From: CAKSUT01 sp045542335
GTDB lineage: Bacteria > Bacillota > Clostridia > Oscillospirales > CAG-382
DNA length: 50,794 bases
Assembly: GCA_045542335.1 (NCBI GenBank)
Contig: JAZQKV010000098.1
Coordinates: 1 to 50,794, forward strand
Direction: 5' to 3'
The position numbers and the translations under genes were made by a program. Below are positions 15,583 to 24,954 of this stretch, piece after piece. How positions within the stretch are numbered: the first letter of the stretch is position 1; each line of letters begins with the position of its first letter. The notes beneath the pieces were generated by a model. That model was given only the letters and a program-made list of their open reading frames with translations, was not told where the DNA came from and did not search any database.

Positions 15583-17001
15583 TTATCTTTCAAAGAAAGC
15601 TTTAAACGCTTTGTGTGCCATATAAACGTCGGTTTTTGAAACGACCTCATAAGGAGCGTGCATAGAAAGCACCGCAACTCCAACGTCAATTGTGTCGACG
15701 TTAAGCTCGGAAATATACATTGCAACCGTTCCGCCGCCGCCCTGGTCAACCTTGCCGAGCTCTGCTGATTGCCACATTACGCCTGCATCATCGAATATCT
15801 TTCTGATTTCAGCAACATATTCTGCGCTCGCATCATTTGTGCTTGATTTTCCTCTTGCGCCGGTGAACTTTGTAACGGCAATTCCCTTGTTGATAAATGC
15901 AGAATTCTTCGCCTCATAAACCTCGCCGAAATTGGGGTCATAGCAAGCATTTACATCGGCGGAAAGGCACTTTGAATTAGACATCATTTTTCTGTAATTT
16001 GCGCCTGTTGCAAGAGCAAGCTCCGCAAGCATATTTTCAAAAGCATAGGACTGCATTCCCGTGTTTCCGTCGCTTCCGGTTTCCTCTTTATCGGCAAGAA
16101 TTGTTACCATTGTCTTCTTAGGAGCATTTTTCATGGCTTCAAGGGTAGCGGTGACAATGGGGTATGCGCAAACTCTGTCGTCGTGACCATAGGAAAGAAT
16201 CATACTGCGGTCAAATCCGAGATCACGGGGCTTTTCGGCAGGAACAAGTGTAAGCTCGGCAGAAAGGAGGTCAGCTTCGTCGATGTCATACTTTTCGTTG
16301 AGATAAGCAAGAACACCGAGCTTTATTGCATCACTTGCAGAAAGCTTTTCATCATCATATGGGCGACTTCCGACAAGGATATTGAGATTTTCTCCCGTAA
16401 ATGCACGTCCGAGAGGCTTTTGGGATTGATCTGCACCAAGGTGAGGAAGAAGATCGGTTATGCAGAAAACAGGATCTTCGGGATTCTCGCCAATGCAAAC
16501 ATTAACAACTGTTCCGTCTTTCTTTGCAACAACTCCGTGAAGTGCAAGGGGGATTGTTGTCCATTGATATTTCTTTATTCCGCCATAATAGTGTGTCTTG
16601 AAAAACGCCATGCCCGAATCCTCGTAAAGGGGATGCTGCTTAAGGTCAATCCGAGGGCTGTCAACATGGGCAGCTGCAATAGAAATACCTTCATCAAGGC
16701 TATCGCTTCCGACAACAATTATATAAATTGCTTTACCTCTGTTATTGAGGAAAAGCTTGTCGCCACACTTATAGGTTGCGCCGTATTCAAAGGGTTTGAA
16801 GCCATTTTCACGGAGAATTTTTTCTGTAAGCACAACGGCTTCCCTTTCGGTTTTTACGTTGCGCAAAAAATCCATATATCCGTTACAATAATCGTAAGCG
16901 GCATCTATTTCATCTTTATTCAACACATTATAGGCATTTTTCTGTGTAAGAAATAGTTTTTCTTTTAACTCCTCGCCTGCTGTCTTTTTATTCTCTTCCA
17001 T
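15583..17001 (-). CDS. M18-family metalloaminopeptidase
   Basis: The 472-residue protein matches bacterial M18 aspartyl-type aminopeptidases: first metal motif AAAHVDSPR (His near residue 112), ADKEETGSDG with the catalytic and metal-binding acids, the metal ligands in YGHDDRV, and the C-terminal VLSMHAPYE histidine. These cytosolic dinuclear-metal enzymes remove N-terminal residues from peptides. AAAGGAG precedes the ATG. It is the last gene of the seven-gene operon, 13 bases after the rhamnosidase-like gene, with a terminator behind it. Its grouping with translation and wall genes suggests a peptide-recycling housekeeping role. Confidence 0.93.
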   Translation of the reverse strand: MEENKKTAGEELKEKLFLTQKNAYNVLNKDEIDAAYDYCNGYMDFLRNVKTEREAVVLTEKILRENGFKPFEYGATYKCGDKLFLNNRGKAIYIIVVGSDSLDEGISIAAAHVDSPRIDLKQHPLYEDSGMAFFKTHYYGGIKKYQWTTIPLALHGVVAKKDGTVVNVCIGENPEDPVFCITDLLPHLGADQSQKPLGRAFTGENLNILVGSRPYDDEKLSASDAIKLGVLAYLNEKYDIDEADLLSAELTLVPAEKPRDLGFDRSMILSYGHDDRVCAYPIVTATLEAMKNAPKKTMVTILADKEETGSDGNTGMQSYAFENMLAELALATGANYRKMMSNSKCLSADVNACYDPNFGEVYEAKNSAFINKGIAVTKFTGARGKSSTNDASAEYVAEIRKIFDDAGVMWQSAELGKVDQGGGGTVAMYISELNVDTIDVGVAVLSMHAPYEVVSKTDVYMAHKAFKAFFER

Positions 17002-17014
17002 TTTCGATTCTCCT

Positions 17015-19315
17015 TTAACTGAAATTTATTATTACATTTGAATTGTCTGCAATTTTTTCATCGACACTTACATCAAGCTTTCCTGTGGTAATCACGCGAA
17101 GTTCAATCTTGCCGCTTTCGTCTTTTTTCCACGACACCTCAACTCTGCCATCATCGTTTTCATAGTGTCCCGAAGCACTTAAAATTTCATCAATGAAAAT
17201 CGGTGAAACAACAACCTTATTACAGTTATCATTATTTGGATTTACACGGATTCCTGCAATATACTTGAGATACCACGCTGATGGTTCAGCCATAAAATGA
17301 TGATTATGGGAGCCTGTTCTCTCTCCCGGAGGGCAAAAGCGTTCCCACACGGTTGTTTCACCACGGTAAATCATGTTCGCGTAAGAAGGATGCGTGGGCT
17401 TTGTCATCATATTATATGCAAGAGAAGCATATCCGTTTTCGGCAAGCACATGGAAAAGCGCACGAATACCAAGAAAACCGCAGTCAAAGCTGTCATTATT
17501 TTCATGGATAAGGCTCACAAGTTTTTCAACAGCCTTTTGCTTTTCATCGGGCGTGAACACTCCGAAGAACAATCCGATAGCCTGCGAGGTCTGGCAAGGT
17601 CTGTAAAGTGGCTTTCTGTACTTATCGGTTTTGCCTGCGGTAATAACGCCATTGTCGCAATACTCTGTTCTTATTGCAGACAGAAGTTCTTCGTGTGTAT
17701 TGCGGCAAAAACGGGCATATTCTTCATTTCCTGTTTTCTCAAACATAAATACGCCCATGCGACACATTTCAAGCATTACAACAGTACAACAAAATCCGAG
17801 AGGAGAAGCATATGCAGCAGCCGCACTGTCAACAGGAAGCCAATCGCCCATGCCCCGGTCAACAATTCCTCGTTCATCACGGAAAGAAAGATGATATTTG
17901 AGATTCTTTATCATTGCGTCGGCATTATCGGAAATAATCTCAGTGTTTCCGCCGTAAATATATGAATAATATGGCAGGAAAAACAGCACGCTGTCCCAGA
18001 CAACGCTGTCACTTTTACCGTGTCCGCAGGGAACAACACATGGAATTCCGCCATCGAAATCCTGAAATGCTCTTATTGATGCAAGCCAATCTGCAAAGCA
18101 TTTTTCAGCGGCATAACCGAGCAGAAAATGATCGGAAGAAATCGCCGCATCTCCTGTCCATCCGTTTTTTTCACGCTGTGGGCAATCGGTGAGTATATGG
18201 AACAGGTTAGACTCATCGCTTCTGCGGCACACCTTGAAAATCTCGTTTGAAATTTCATCTGAACACGAAAAATCCGATCGTTTTTTAACATCGTTGTGAA
18301 GGACGATAAAAGTCAAGAGGTCCTCTGTTGCCTGTTCAGGAGTTATACCGTAAACATAGCAATAGCGTGCGCCATGGTAAGTGAAAGGCGGAATATAGAC
18401 CTCCTCATCCTGTCCATTGCAAACATAAACGTCTTTCTGACAGCATCCGTCGGGGTACACGTCAACATTTATGTAATCGGCAAAGCCCTCAAAAAGAAGC
18501 TCGCAGAACTGAAGATGAATCATTTGCCCTTTTTCGCCTTTGATTTTAAGTTTCGGAACACCTGCAACATTCTCTCCGAAATCGTAAATATATCCGCCGC
18601 AAGTTGGAGTTTTGGGCATATGCGAACAATCGGTATGAAGTTTTCCTAAAAACACGTCTCTTATTCTGTACTCACGAAGCTCGCCTTTTCTTACCGAAGC
18701 AGGCTTTATTTCTCTTATTTCCCTTATTGGCTCGCAGGTTACAAAACGCTTTTCGCCACGGGGTTCGTCTATGACTTGAGGTTCTTGCCACACATTGTTT
18801 TCATCTGTTATGCGGTCAACAAGCCTTGCATCAAAGAATGTACCAATGCGGTAATCATCAAACAACAAAGGAGAAGAACACCATTCGGTATCGGCTGCAC
18901 CAAACTCTGTTCCGTTACATTTAAAACTCATTGCAAAAGCAGGTGCACCTCTGCGTGAACGTCTGTCCTGTTGCCATATTTCGCCGCCTATGGGGTTGGC
19001 AAAGCCGTTACCGAGATGAATATAAACAGAATTTTTTCCTGTTTTAAGATGTGAGGAAACCTCATATTTACGGTAAAAAACAGTATGCTCGGAATTTGCG
19101 GTAAAGGGAGAAAGGTAACCGTCTGTTACTTTTTCACCATTTATAAAAATATCGTAATAACCTGTACAACCTATCACAAGTTCAGCATTACTTATGCTTT
19201 CAAGCTCAAAGTTTTTTCGGAAAAGAGGCGCTGCAACTGCCTTTTCATAAGTGGAGTATTCCGGACCGGCGCAAACAAAAATATCAGGGAACATATACTC
19301 ACCAAAGCCTTTCAT
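17015..19315 (-). CDS. GH78-like alpha-L-rhamnosidase, cytoplasmic
   Basis: The roughly 766-residue protein has the layout of bacterial alpha-L-rhamnosidases: N-terminal beta-sandwich domains (AELVIGCTGYYDIFINGEKV, WCSSPLLFDDYRIGT), then an (alpha/alpha)6 barrel with the family hallmark TDCPQREKNGWTGDA that carries catalytic acids, the GDWLP loop and the late SHNHHFMAEPSAWYLKYIAG stretch, and a C-terminal sandwich. There is no signal peptide, so it should act on imported oligosaccharides. The start is uncertain: I took ATG 19313-19315, two bases after the preceding stop; a later ATG near MFPDIFV (19288) is possible. It is embedded in an operon of translation, cofactor and wall genes, an unusual place for a glycosidase. 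Substrate inferred from family only. Confidence 0.85.
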   Translation of the reverse strand: MKGFGEYMFPDIFVCAGPEYSTYEKAVAAPLFRKNFELESISNAELVIGCTGYYDIFINGEKVTDGYLSPFTANSEHTVFYRKYEVSSHLKTGKNSVYIHLGNGFANPIGGEIWQQDRRSRRGAPAFAMSFKCNGTEFGAADTEWCSSPLLFDDYRIGTFFDARLVDRITDENNVWQEPQVIDEPRGEKRFVTCEPIREIREIKPASVRKGELREYRIRDVFLGKLHTDCSHMPKTPTCGGYIYDFGENVAGVPKLKIKGEKGQMIHLQFCELLFEGFADYINVDVYPDGCCQKDVYVCNGQDEEVYIPPFTYHGARYCYVYGITPEQATEDLLTFIVLHNDVKKRSDFSCSDEISNEIFKVCRRSDESNLFHILTDCPQREKNGWTGDAAISSDHFLLGYAAEKCFADWLASIRAFQDFDGGIPCVVPCGHGKSDSVVWDSVLFFLPYYSYIYGGNTEIISDNADAMIKNLKYHLSFRDERGIVDRGMGDWLPVDSAAAAYASPLGFCCTVVMLEMCRMGVFMFEKTGNEEYARFCRNTHEELLSAIRTEYCDNGVITAGKTDKYRKPLYRPCQTSQAIGLFFGVFTPDEKQKAVEKLVSLIHENNDSFDCGFLGIRALFHVLAENGYASLAYNMMTKPTHPSYANMIYRGETTVWERFCPPGERTGSHNHHFMAEPSAWYLKYIAGIRVNPNNDNCNKVVVSPIFIDEILSASGHYENDDGRVEVSWKKDESGKIELRVITTGKLDVSVDEKIADNSNVIINFS

Positions 19316-19317
19316 TA

Positions 19318-19863
19318 TCAATAGAGAAGCTGATCATACGCCTTTACGGCATCTGTCACCTTTTTGACATACTTTTCTGTTTCATTGTATGGAATGTTTT
19401 TAAGTCTTCCATCCTCGGAATACTCGTCATTTTTCAGCCATTCGGAAACGGTTGTTTCGCCGGCGTTATATGCCGCATAGCAGTTTTCCCATATTCCGAA
19501 GCGGTCATAAAGATAGCTGAGGTAGTATGTACCGTATTTTATGCTGATTTCGGGATTATAGAGGGAATCGGGATTCTCTCCGAGCTTTGTGCAAAGCCAG
19601 TCGTATGTGTCGGGCATCATCTGCATAAGGCCGATTGCTCCTTTAGATGAAACGGCATCGGGGACAAAATTGCTTTCGCATTTTATGACAGCGTAAATTA
19701 TCTCCTGCGGCACAGAATATTCAATTGAATATCTTTCAACATACTCCTCGTATTTGAATCCATAGTTTTTGAGCATAACCGCCCTGTCTATTCTTTCCCA
19801 TGCAGCACCTATGCATACGGAAATTATGAGTATTGTTATTATTGCTCCGATTGTTCTTCTCAT
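19318..19863 (-). CDS. Lytic transglycosylase, Slt-type (GH23 fold), membrane anchored
   Basis: The 181-residue protein begins with an uncleaved-looking signal/anchor (residues 5-22) and continues with an SLT domain: catalytic glutamate in KCESNF, SSKGAIGLMQMMPDTYDWL, YGTYYLSYLYDRFG and AYNAGETTV. Such enzymes cleave peptidoglycan glycan strands outside the membrane to give anhydro-muropeptides. The start is firm (AAGGAGG before the ATG). Length is typical of the short single-domain Firmicutes versions. It lies 38 bases after coaE and almost touches the rhamnosidase-like gene, so all are likely one transcript; coaE followed by a transglycosylase gene is a frequent arrangement in Clostridia as far as I recall. 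Confidence 0.92.
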   Translation of the reverse strand: MRRTIGAIITILIISVCIGAAWERIDRAVMLKNYGFKYEEYVERYSIEYSVPQEIIYAVIKCESNFVPDAVSSKGAIGLMQMMPDTYDWLCTKLGENPDSLYNPEISIKYGTYYLSYLYDRFGIWENCYAAYNAGETTVSEWLKNDEYSEDGRLKNIPYNETEKYVKKVTDAVKAYDQLLY

Positions 19864-19901
19864 GAGTTTCCTCCTTATTGCCTTGCCGGGGCTTTGACAT
19901 T

Positions 19902-20501
19902 TTATTCTATGCCAAGCTTTACAGCAAGCTTCTTTATGCTTTCAACAAACATTTCTTCGGTTGCGTTATTACGGATTATGTAACTGCACTTTTGTTCAAA
20001 AAAGCTGTCATCTTTTTGTGCTTTATTTCTTGCAAGTGCCTGTTCGAGAGTCAGATTGTCTCTTTTGCGGATACGTGACAACCTTATATTTTCATCGGCA
20101 AGAACGGCAACTGTTACATCGCACAAGCTATCAACACCTGCTTCAAAAAGGGTTGGAGCATCAACTATGCACCCTTGTGGCGCAGGATTTTGAGTCATTG
20201 TCTGCTCTAATCTTGTGCAAAGAAGCTCTTTTATATGCTTATGCGTGATTTTGTTCAGCATATCGAGCTTTACAGGATCGGAAAAGGCAATTGAGGCAAG
20301 CTTTTTCCTGTCAAGCTCACCGCTTTCAAAAAGTATCTCTTTGCCGAAGTATTCCGCCAACTCATCAAGGCACGTTTCACCCTTTCGGACAACCTCCCGC
20401 GCAAGAGTATCACAATTTATATGAACAAATCCCTTTTGAACAAAATAGTCGCAAAGCGTTGTCTTACCTGCGCCTGTTTGTCCCGTAAGACCGATTATCA
20501 T
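19902..20501 (-). CDS. coaE: Dephospho-CoA kinase
   Basis: The 199-residue protein starts MIIGLTGQTGAGKTTLCDYF, with the P-loop at residues 5-14, and has the CoaE motifs NCDTLAREVV, VDAPTLFEAG and RIRKRDNLTLEQA. It phosphorylates the 3'-hydroxyl of dephospho-CoA, the last step of coenzyme A synthesis, in the cytosol. I chose ATG 20499-20501 because GAGGGG lies 7 bases before; in-frame ATGs at 20525 and 20522 would add residues ahead of the conserved start. It is the fourth gene of the operon, 48 bases after the Sua5 gene. Confidence 0.95.
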   Translation of the reverse strand: MIIGLTGQTGAGKTTLCDYFVQKGFVHINCDTLAREVVRKGETCLDELAEYFGKEILFESGELDRKKLASIAFSDPVKLDMLNKITHKHIKELLCTRLEQTMTQNPAPQGCIVDAPTLFEAGVDSLCDVTVAVLADENIRLSRIRKRDNLTLEQALARNKAQKDDSFFEQKCSYIIRNNATEEMFVESIKKLAVKLGIE

Positions 20502-20549
20502 AAATCTTCCCCTCATCTTCATCATAGTGATTGTGGGTTAAAACTCTTT

Positions 20550-21611
20550 TCAGACACGGACAACGGTAAAGCCGGAAGCTTTAAGAAGTCGGTTATATAT
20601 AGCAAATCCAACGCTGTCCATACCGTCATTTACGTCAGCGGTGCGGGCAAAAACTGCCTCAAGGTCTTCAAAGCCGTCTGTTGCACGCAAGGCATCAAAA
20701 ATGTTTCTTCCCTGCTCGTCGATGTCATTTTTTGCTCCTATCGGCAAAACAAAATCTGCGCAAAGCGAAGTTTGTTCCTCGTTAAAGCAAAGCACTGCAA
20801 TTTTTTTCAATGCGGACTGCTTATTGATATACTCGCAAGCCTTTGAGCTTTCACCGATAACCAAAGTTACCGGAGCTTTGGGAGCATAATGGCGATATTT
20901 CATTCCGGGGGCTGCGGCAATTTCCGTGTCTTTCATTTCCTCAAGAATTGCAGGAGAAATCGCAACTTCTCCGAGTATCGCACAAAGTGAGCCATAGCTT
21001 ATTCCGCCCGGGCGAAGAAGGACGGGAGGGTTCTTTGCAAGGGTTACAATTGTCGATTCAACGCCGACTCCGCAATTTCCGCCGTCAATAATTATGTCTG
21101 CTCTGCCTGTCATATCCTCGATAACGTGTGAGGCTCTTGTGGGACTTGGGCGCCCCGACAGATTGGCTGAGGGAGCCGCAACGGGGACACCGCACAGCTC
21201 GATAAATTTTCTTGCAATTTTGTTTTCGGGAATACGAAAGCCTGCTGTATCAAGTCCTGCACTGACAACAGACGGGATTATGTCTTTCTTTTTGACAACC
21301 ACCGTCAGAGGCGCGGGGAACAAAAGGCTTATATCTGAAAAGCCGGGGGTTTCATTTGCATAGGAATAATCTTCTATCTTGCTTATATCTGAAAGGTGGA
21401 CGATCAGGGGGTTATCCTGAGGTCTGCCTTTTGCCTCAAAAATACCTCGGACAGCTTTTTCATCAAGGGCATTTGCACCAAGGCCATAAACTGTTTCCGT
21501 TGGAAAGGCAACAAGTCCGCCATTGCGAAGAACAGAAGCCGCAAGTTTTAAGTTTTCAATATCTTTTTCGTCAAGTCTTTCAGACACCTTTAAGATTTTG
21601 GTTTGTGGCAT
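20550..21611 (-). CDS. L-threonylcarbamoyladenylate synthase (Sua5/YwlC type)
   Basis: The 353-residue protein has an N-terminal YrdC domain (GGLVAFPTETVYGLGANA, KGRPQDNPLIVH, TAGFRIPE, APSANLSGRPSPT, STIVTL) and the extra C-terminal Sua5 domain (about 240-350, GMKYRHYAPKAPVTLV), so it is the long Sua5 form rather than short TsaC. It makes threonylcarbamoyl-AMP from threonine, bicarbonate and ATP for the t6A37 modification of tRNAs reading ANN codons. Next to prfA, as in many Firmicutes. The ATG at 21609-21611 has AAGGAT upstream. Confidence 0.95.
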   Translation of the reverse strand: MPQTKILKVSERLDEKDIENLKLAASVLRNGGLVAFPTETVYGLGANALDEKAVRGIFEAKGRPQDNPLIVHLSDISKIEDYSYANETPGFSDISLLFPAPLTVVVKKKDIIPSVVSAGLDTAGFRIPENKIARKFIELCGVPVAAPSANLSGRPSPTRASHVIEDMTGRADIIIDGGNCGVGVESTIVTLAKNPPVLLRPGGISYGSLCAILGEVAISPAILEEMKDTEIAAAPGMKYRHYAPKAPVTLVIGESSKACEYINKQSALKKIAVLCFNEEQTSLCADFVLPIGAKNDIDEQGRNIFDALRATDGFEDLEAVFARTADVNDGMDSVGFAIYNRLLKASGFTVVRV

Positions 21612-21651
21612 AGCTTATAAAATCCTTTCGGGATAATTGGGCATTGGTGCA

Positions 21652-22725
21652 TTAAAACTCGCTCTTACTGAGTTTTTCTGCACGGTCGGACGTGATAAGT
21701 GCATCAATAACTTCATCAAGTCTGCCGTTCAAAACCGATTCAAGAGTATAAAGAGTGAGACCTATTCTATGGTCTGTCAGACGTCCCTGGGGGAAATTAT
21801 AGGTGCGGATGCGTTCACTTCTGTCGCCGCTTCCAACCTGACTCTTTCTTTCGGAAGCAATGGCTTTTTCCTGTTTTTCACGTTCTGCGTCATAAAGCTT
21901 TGCACGGAGCATTTTCATTGCTTTATCACGGTTCTTATGCTGGCTTCGCTCGTCCTGACACTCAACAACAATTCCGGAGGGTTTATGGATAATTCGGATT
22001 GCTGAATCGGTCTTATTGACGTGCTGTCCACCTGCACCGCCGCTTCTGAAAGTGTCAACTTCAAGGTCGGAAGGATCAATTGTTATGTCAATATCTTCCG
22101 CTTCGGGAAGCACTGCAACAGTTACTGCGGAGGTCTGAATACGTCCTTGCGCCTCGGTTTCCGGCACTCTCTGCACACGGTGCACTCCGCTTTCAAACTT
22201 AAAGCGTGAATATGCCCCATCTCCCTCAACAAGGAACGATACTTCTTTAAAGCCTCCAAGCTCCGTTTCGTTGGCATTCATAAGTTCAACCTTGAAGCCT
22301 TTTGCTTCTGAATACATATTATACATTCTATATAAATCATAGGCAAAAAGCGCAGCTTCTTCGCCGCCCGTTCCGGCACGGATTTCAATGATAACACTTT
22401 TATCGTCATTTTCATCCTTCGGGAGAAGCAAAATCTGAAGCTCTTCTGTAATCACCTTGAGAGAATCCTTTGCTTCAACAAGTTCCATCTCTGCAAGCTC
22501 TTTGAGGTCGCTGTCTGTATCCTTGTCTGCAAGAAGCTCTTCGGAATCACTAATTGTTTTCAATGTCGCTTTATACTCACGGTATTTTTCAATAACCGGG
22601 CTCATGGTTTTGTGCTCTTTCATGAGCTTTGTGTATTTCTCGTTATCCATGATAACCTCGGGTTGCATGAGCATTTCATTTATCTGCTCAAATTTTGCCT
22701 CTGCTTCGGCAAGTCCTTCAAACAT
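21652..22725 (-). CDS. prfA: Peptide chain release factor 1
   Basis: The 357-residue protein is full length for RF1. It has the GGQ motif at residues 232-234 (RSGGAGGQHVNKTDSAIRI region), whose glutamine drives peptidyl-tRNA hydrolysis and is normally methylated by PrmC, and the codon-recognition PET tripeptide (RVPETEAQGRI) that reads UAA and UAG. PET rather than SPF separates it from RF2. It is second in the operon, 25 bases after the DUF951 gene. prmC, often next to prfA, is not in this operon. Confidence 0.97.
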   Translation of the reverse strand: MFEGLAEAEAKFEQINEMLMQPEVIMDNEKYTKLMKEHKTMSPVIEKYREYKATLKTISDSEELLADKDTDSDLKELAEMELVEAKDSLKVITEELQILLLPKDENDDKSVIIEIRAGTGGEEAALFAYDLYRMYNMYSEAKGFKVELMNANETELGGFKEVSFLVEGDGAYSRFKFESGVHRVQRVPETEAQGRIQTSAVTVAVLPEAEDIDITIDPSDLEVDTFRSGGAGGQHVNKTDSAIRIIHKPSGIVVECQDERSQHKNRDKAMKMLRAKLYDAEREKQEKAIASERKSQVGSGDRSERIRTYNFPQGRLTDHRIGLTLYTLESVLNGRLDEVIDALITSDRAEKLSKSEF

Positions 22726-22750
22726 TCATTTTCTCTCTTTCATGTTAATT

Positions 22751-22954
22751 TTACTGATTTTTCGGGATAATGCTTTTTATGCTTTTTTCAATTTTCACTC
22801 TCGGAACAACAATTTCGTGTCCGCAGGAAACGCATTTTATTCTTATATCGCTTCCAAGACGTAAAACTTCAAAACTTTTTGCACTTTCGCCGCAGGCATG
22901 GCTCTTTTTCATGACAAGTGTATCACCCACGGAGAAATTCTTGATGCTTTCCAT
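22751..22954 (-). CDS. DUF951 family small protein
   Basis: The 67-residue protein (MESIKNFSVGDTLVMKKSHA...) matches the DUF951 family of short Firmicutes proteins: a VGD..V.MKK.H.CG start, a central RLG.DI.IKC stretch and a VPR.K.EK end. The cysteines C21, C39 and C42 could bind a metal with H19, but this is inference; function is unknown. ATG at 22952-22954 is preceded by GGAGGG. It is the first gene of the seven-gene operon, directly behind the promoter. Confidence 0.9.
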   Translation of the reverse strand: MESIKNFSVGDTLVMKKSHACGESAKSFEVLRLGSDIRIKCVSCGHEIVVPRVKIEKSIKSIIPKNQ

Positions 22955-22978
22955 ACATATCCCTCCATTTTACACTAC

Positions 22979-23007
22979 AGTATATCATATTTTTTCCATT
23001 TTGTAAA
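22979..23007 (-). promoter_or_regulatory. Promoter of the DUF951-prfA-aminopeptidase operon
   Basis: Minus-strand TTTACA (23002-23007), 17 bases, TATACT (22979-22984), 24 bases before the DUF951 start codon. Confidence 0.8.
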
Positions 23008-23152
23008 GCATTATTTGGTTAATAATTATTATATTATTTGCAAGTCAAAACGATATTTGTCGTAAACTTGCGCACAGGCTCACAAAAGCTCAAATTTGAA
23101 TTTTTAAGGCACAATGTAATGGTTTCTTAAAAGGTTTATCACAATTAAACGC

Positions 23153-23181
23153 TTGAAGTTATTGTCGGAATATGGTAGAAT
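23153..23181 (+). promoter_or_regulatory. Promoter of the DUF1846 gene
   Basis: TTGAAG (23153-23158), 17 bases, TAGAAT (23176-23181). The stretch 23008-23152 between the divergent promoters holds nothing I can name. Confidence 0.6.
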
Positions 23182-23219
23182 AATATTTGAATTTGAATTT
23201 CAGTTAAGAGGTATTGGTT

Positions 23220-24704
23220 ATGCACAAAATCGGCTTTGACAATGACAAGTACATAAAGATGCAATCCGAGCAGATCAGAAAGAGAATTTCTCAATTCGGC
23301 GGAAAGCTTTATATGGAGTTCGGCGGTAAGCTGTTTGATGACCATCACGCCTCAAGAGTTCTGCCCGGTTTTCACCCCGACAGCAAACTTCGTATGCTTC
23401 TTGAACTCAAGGATCAGGCAGAAATTGTTGTTGCGGTCAGCGCACAGGCTATCAGTGCAAACAAAAAAAGGCGTGACCTTGGCATAACATATGACAATGA
23501 AGTTCTTCGTCTTATTGACCTTTTCAGAAGCGTGGGACTTTACGTTGGAAGCGTTGTTATAACGCAATATGAGGGCGAGCCGGCAGCAGATGCGCTTAAA
23601 GCAAAGCTTATTTCCGGCGGAATGAAAGTTTTCACCCATTACAAGATCGAAGGATATCCCTCAAACGTTTCTCTTATTGTTAGCGACGAGGGTTACGGCA
23701 AAAATGAGTATATTGAAACAACACGTTCACTTGTTATTGTAACCGCCCCCGGTCCGGGATGCGGAAAAATGGCAACGTGTCTTTCACAGCTTTATCATGA
23801 GCACAAGAGAGGTATTGAATCGGGATATGCAAAATTTGAGACCTTCCCCATCTGGAATCTTCCTCTCAAGCACCCTGTGAATGTTGCTTATGAAGCCGCA
23901 ACCGCTGACCTTAACGATGTGAACATGATTGACCCTTTCCATTATGAGGCATATGGAGAAGTTACGATAAACTACAACCGTGACATTGAGATTTTCCCGG
24001 TGCTTAACACCATGTTCAAGAAAATTTACGGTGAATCGCCTTATAAATCTCCGACCGACATGGGTGTAAACATGGCAGGTAATTGTATTTTCGACGATGA
24101 AGCTGTTTGCGAAGCATCAAAGCAGGAGATTATACGTCGATATTATGCGGCACTTTGCGAGGCGCAGAAAAACGGCACTCATATGGAGGAAGCAGAAAAA
24201 ATTGAGCTTATTATGAACAGCGCCGGCATTTCCTGTGAGGACAGGCAGGTTGCTGCGGTTGCAGAGAAAATTGCGGAACAAACGGGAGAGCCTGCGGTTG
24301 CAATTGAGCTTCGCGACGGAAAAATAATAACCGGCAAAACCAAGGAGCTTATCGGAGCATCTGCGGCAGTTATTCTTAATTCCCTTAAATATCTTGCAGG
24401 GATTGATGATGCCCTTGAGCTTATTCCGGCAACGCTGATTGAACCTGTTCAGGACTTGAAGGTTACATATCTCGGAAGCAAAAATCCACGACTTCACATT
24501 GATGAAATTCTTGTTGCCCTTTCTGTGAGTGCGGCAAGCGACAGCACGGCGGCTCTTGCGCTTTCGATGCTTCCTCAGCTTGAAGGCTGCGAGGCGCACT
24601 CCTCGGTTATTCTCTCCCCTGTTGACTCGGGAATTTTCAGAAAGCTTAAAGTGAATCTCACAAGCACTCCTGTTTATCAGAAAGCAGGACTTTTCCACAT
24701 TTAA
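23220..24704 (+). CDS. DUF1846 family protein
   Basis: The 494-residue protein begins MHKIGFDNDKYIKMQSEQI, the typical start of the DUF1846 family, common in Firmicutes. Family stretches visible include KLYMEFGGKLFDDHHASRVL, VTAPGPGCGKMATCLSQLYH (glycine-rich, nucleotide-binding-like) and PTDMGVNMAGNCIFDDEAV. A structure of a family member has been solved, but I know of no established reaction. The ATG at 23220 has AAGAGG 9 bases upstream; an in-frame TTG at 23214 is less likely. It is monocistronic, with a promoter in front and a strong hairpin behind. Confidence 0.93.
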   Translation: MHKIGFDNDKYIKMQSEQIRKRISQFGGKLYMEFGGKLFDDHHASRVLPGFHPDSKLRMLLELKDQAEIVVAVSAQAISANKKRRDLGITYDNEVLRLIDLFRSVGLYVGSVVITQYEGEPAADALKAKLISGGMKVFTHYKIEGYPSNVSLIVSDEGYGKNEYIETTRSLVIVTAPGPGCGKMATCLSQLYHEHKRGIESGYAKFETFPIWNLPLKHPVNVAYEAATADLNDVNMIDPFHYEAYGEVTINYNRDIEIFPVLNTMFKKIYGESPYKSPTDMGVNMAGNCIFDDEAVCEASKQEIIRRYYAALCEAQKNGTHMEEAEKIELIMNSAGISCEDRQVAAVAEKIAEQTGEPAVAIELRDGKIITGKTKELIGASAAVILNSLKYLAGIDDALELIPATLIEPVQDLKVTYLGSKNPRLHIDEILVALSVSAASDSTAALALSMLPQLEGCEAHSSVILSPVDSGIFRKLKVNLTSTPVYQKAGLFHI

Positions 24705-24767
24705 TTACGTTTTTACGACAAAGACTGATGGAGCGTCTCTCCAAATCCAATTTACTTATAGCTTCCA

Positions 24768-24799
24768 AAAGGGGTGCTTTTCTTGAAAAGCACCCCTTT
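24768..24799. terminator. Long perfect hairpin after the DUF1846 gene
   Basis: AAAGGGGTGCTTTTC (24768-24782) pairs fully with GAAAAGCACCCCTTT (24785-24799). There is no clear T run beyond the stem's own TTT on the plus strand. Confidence 0.65.
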
Positions 24800-24910
24800 G
24801 AATCACCGAAAAGCTTTAAATGAATAAAGATTTGACATTATTCTTTGTTATTCTTTGTTTTGTTATTTCCCTGTTTAAGTTTAGATTTTATTAGCAAAAC
24901 ATTTTTCTGT

Positions 24911-24949
24911 AAAAAATCTCCGGACACGCAATGCATCCGGAGATTTTTT
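24911..24949 (-). terminator. Terminator of pflBA
   Basis: AAAAAATCTCCGGA (24911-24924) pairs with TCCGGAGATTTTTT (24936-24949). It begins 5 bases after the pflA stop, and the symmetrical T and A runs allow use from both sides. Confidence 0.92.
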
Positions 24950-24954
24950 ATGTC

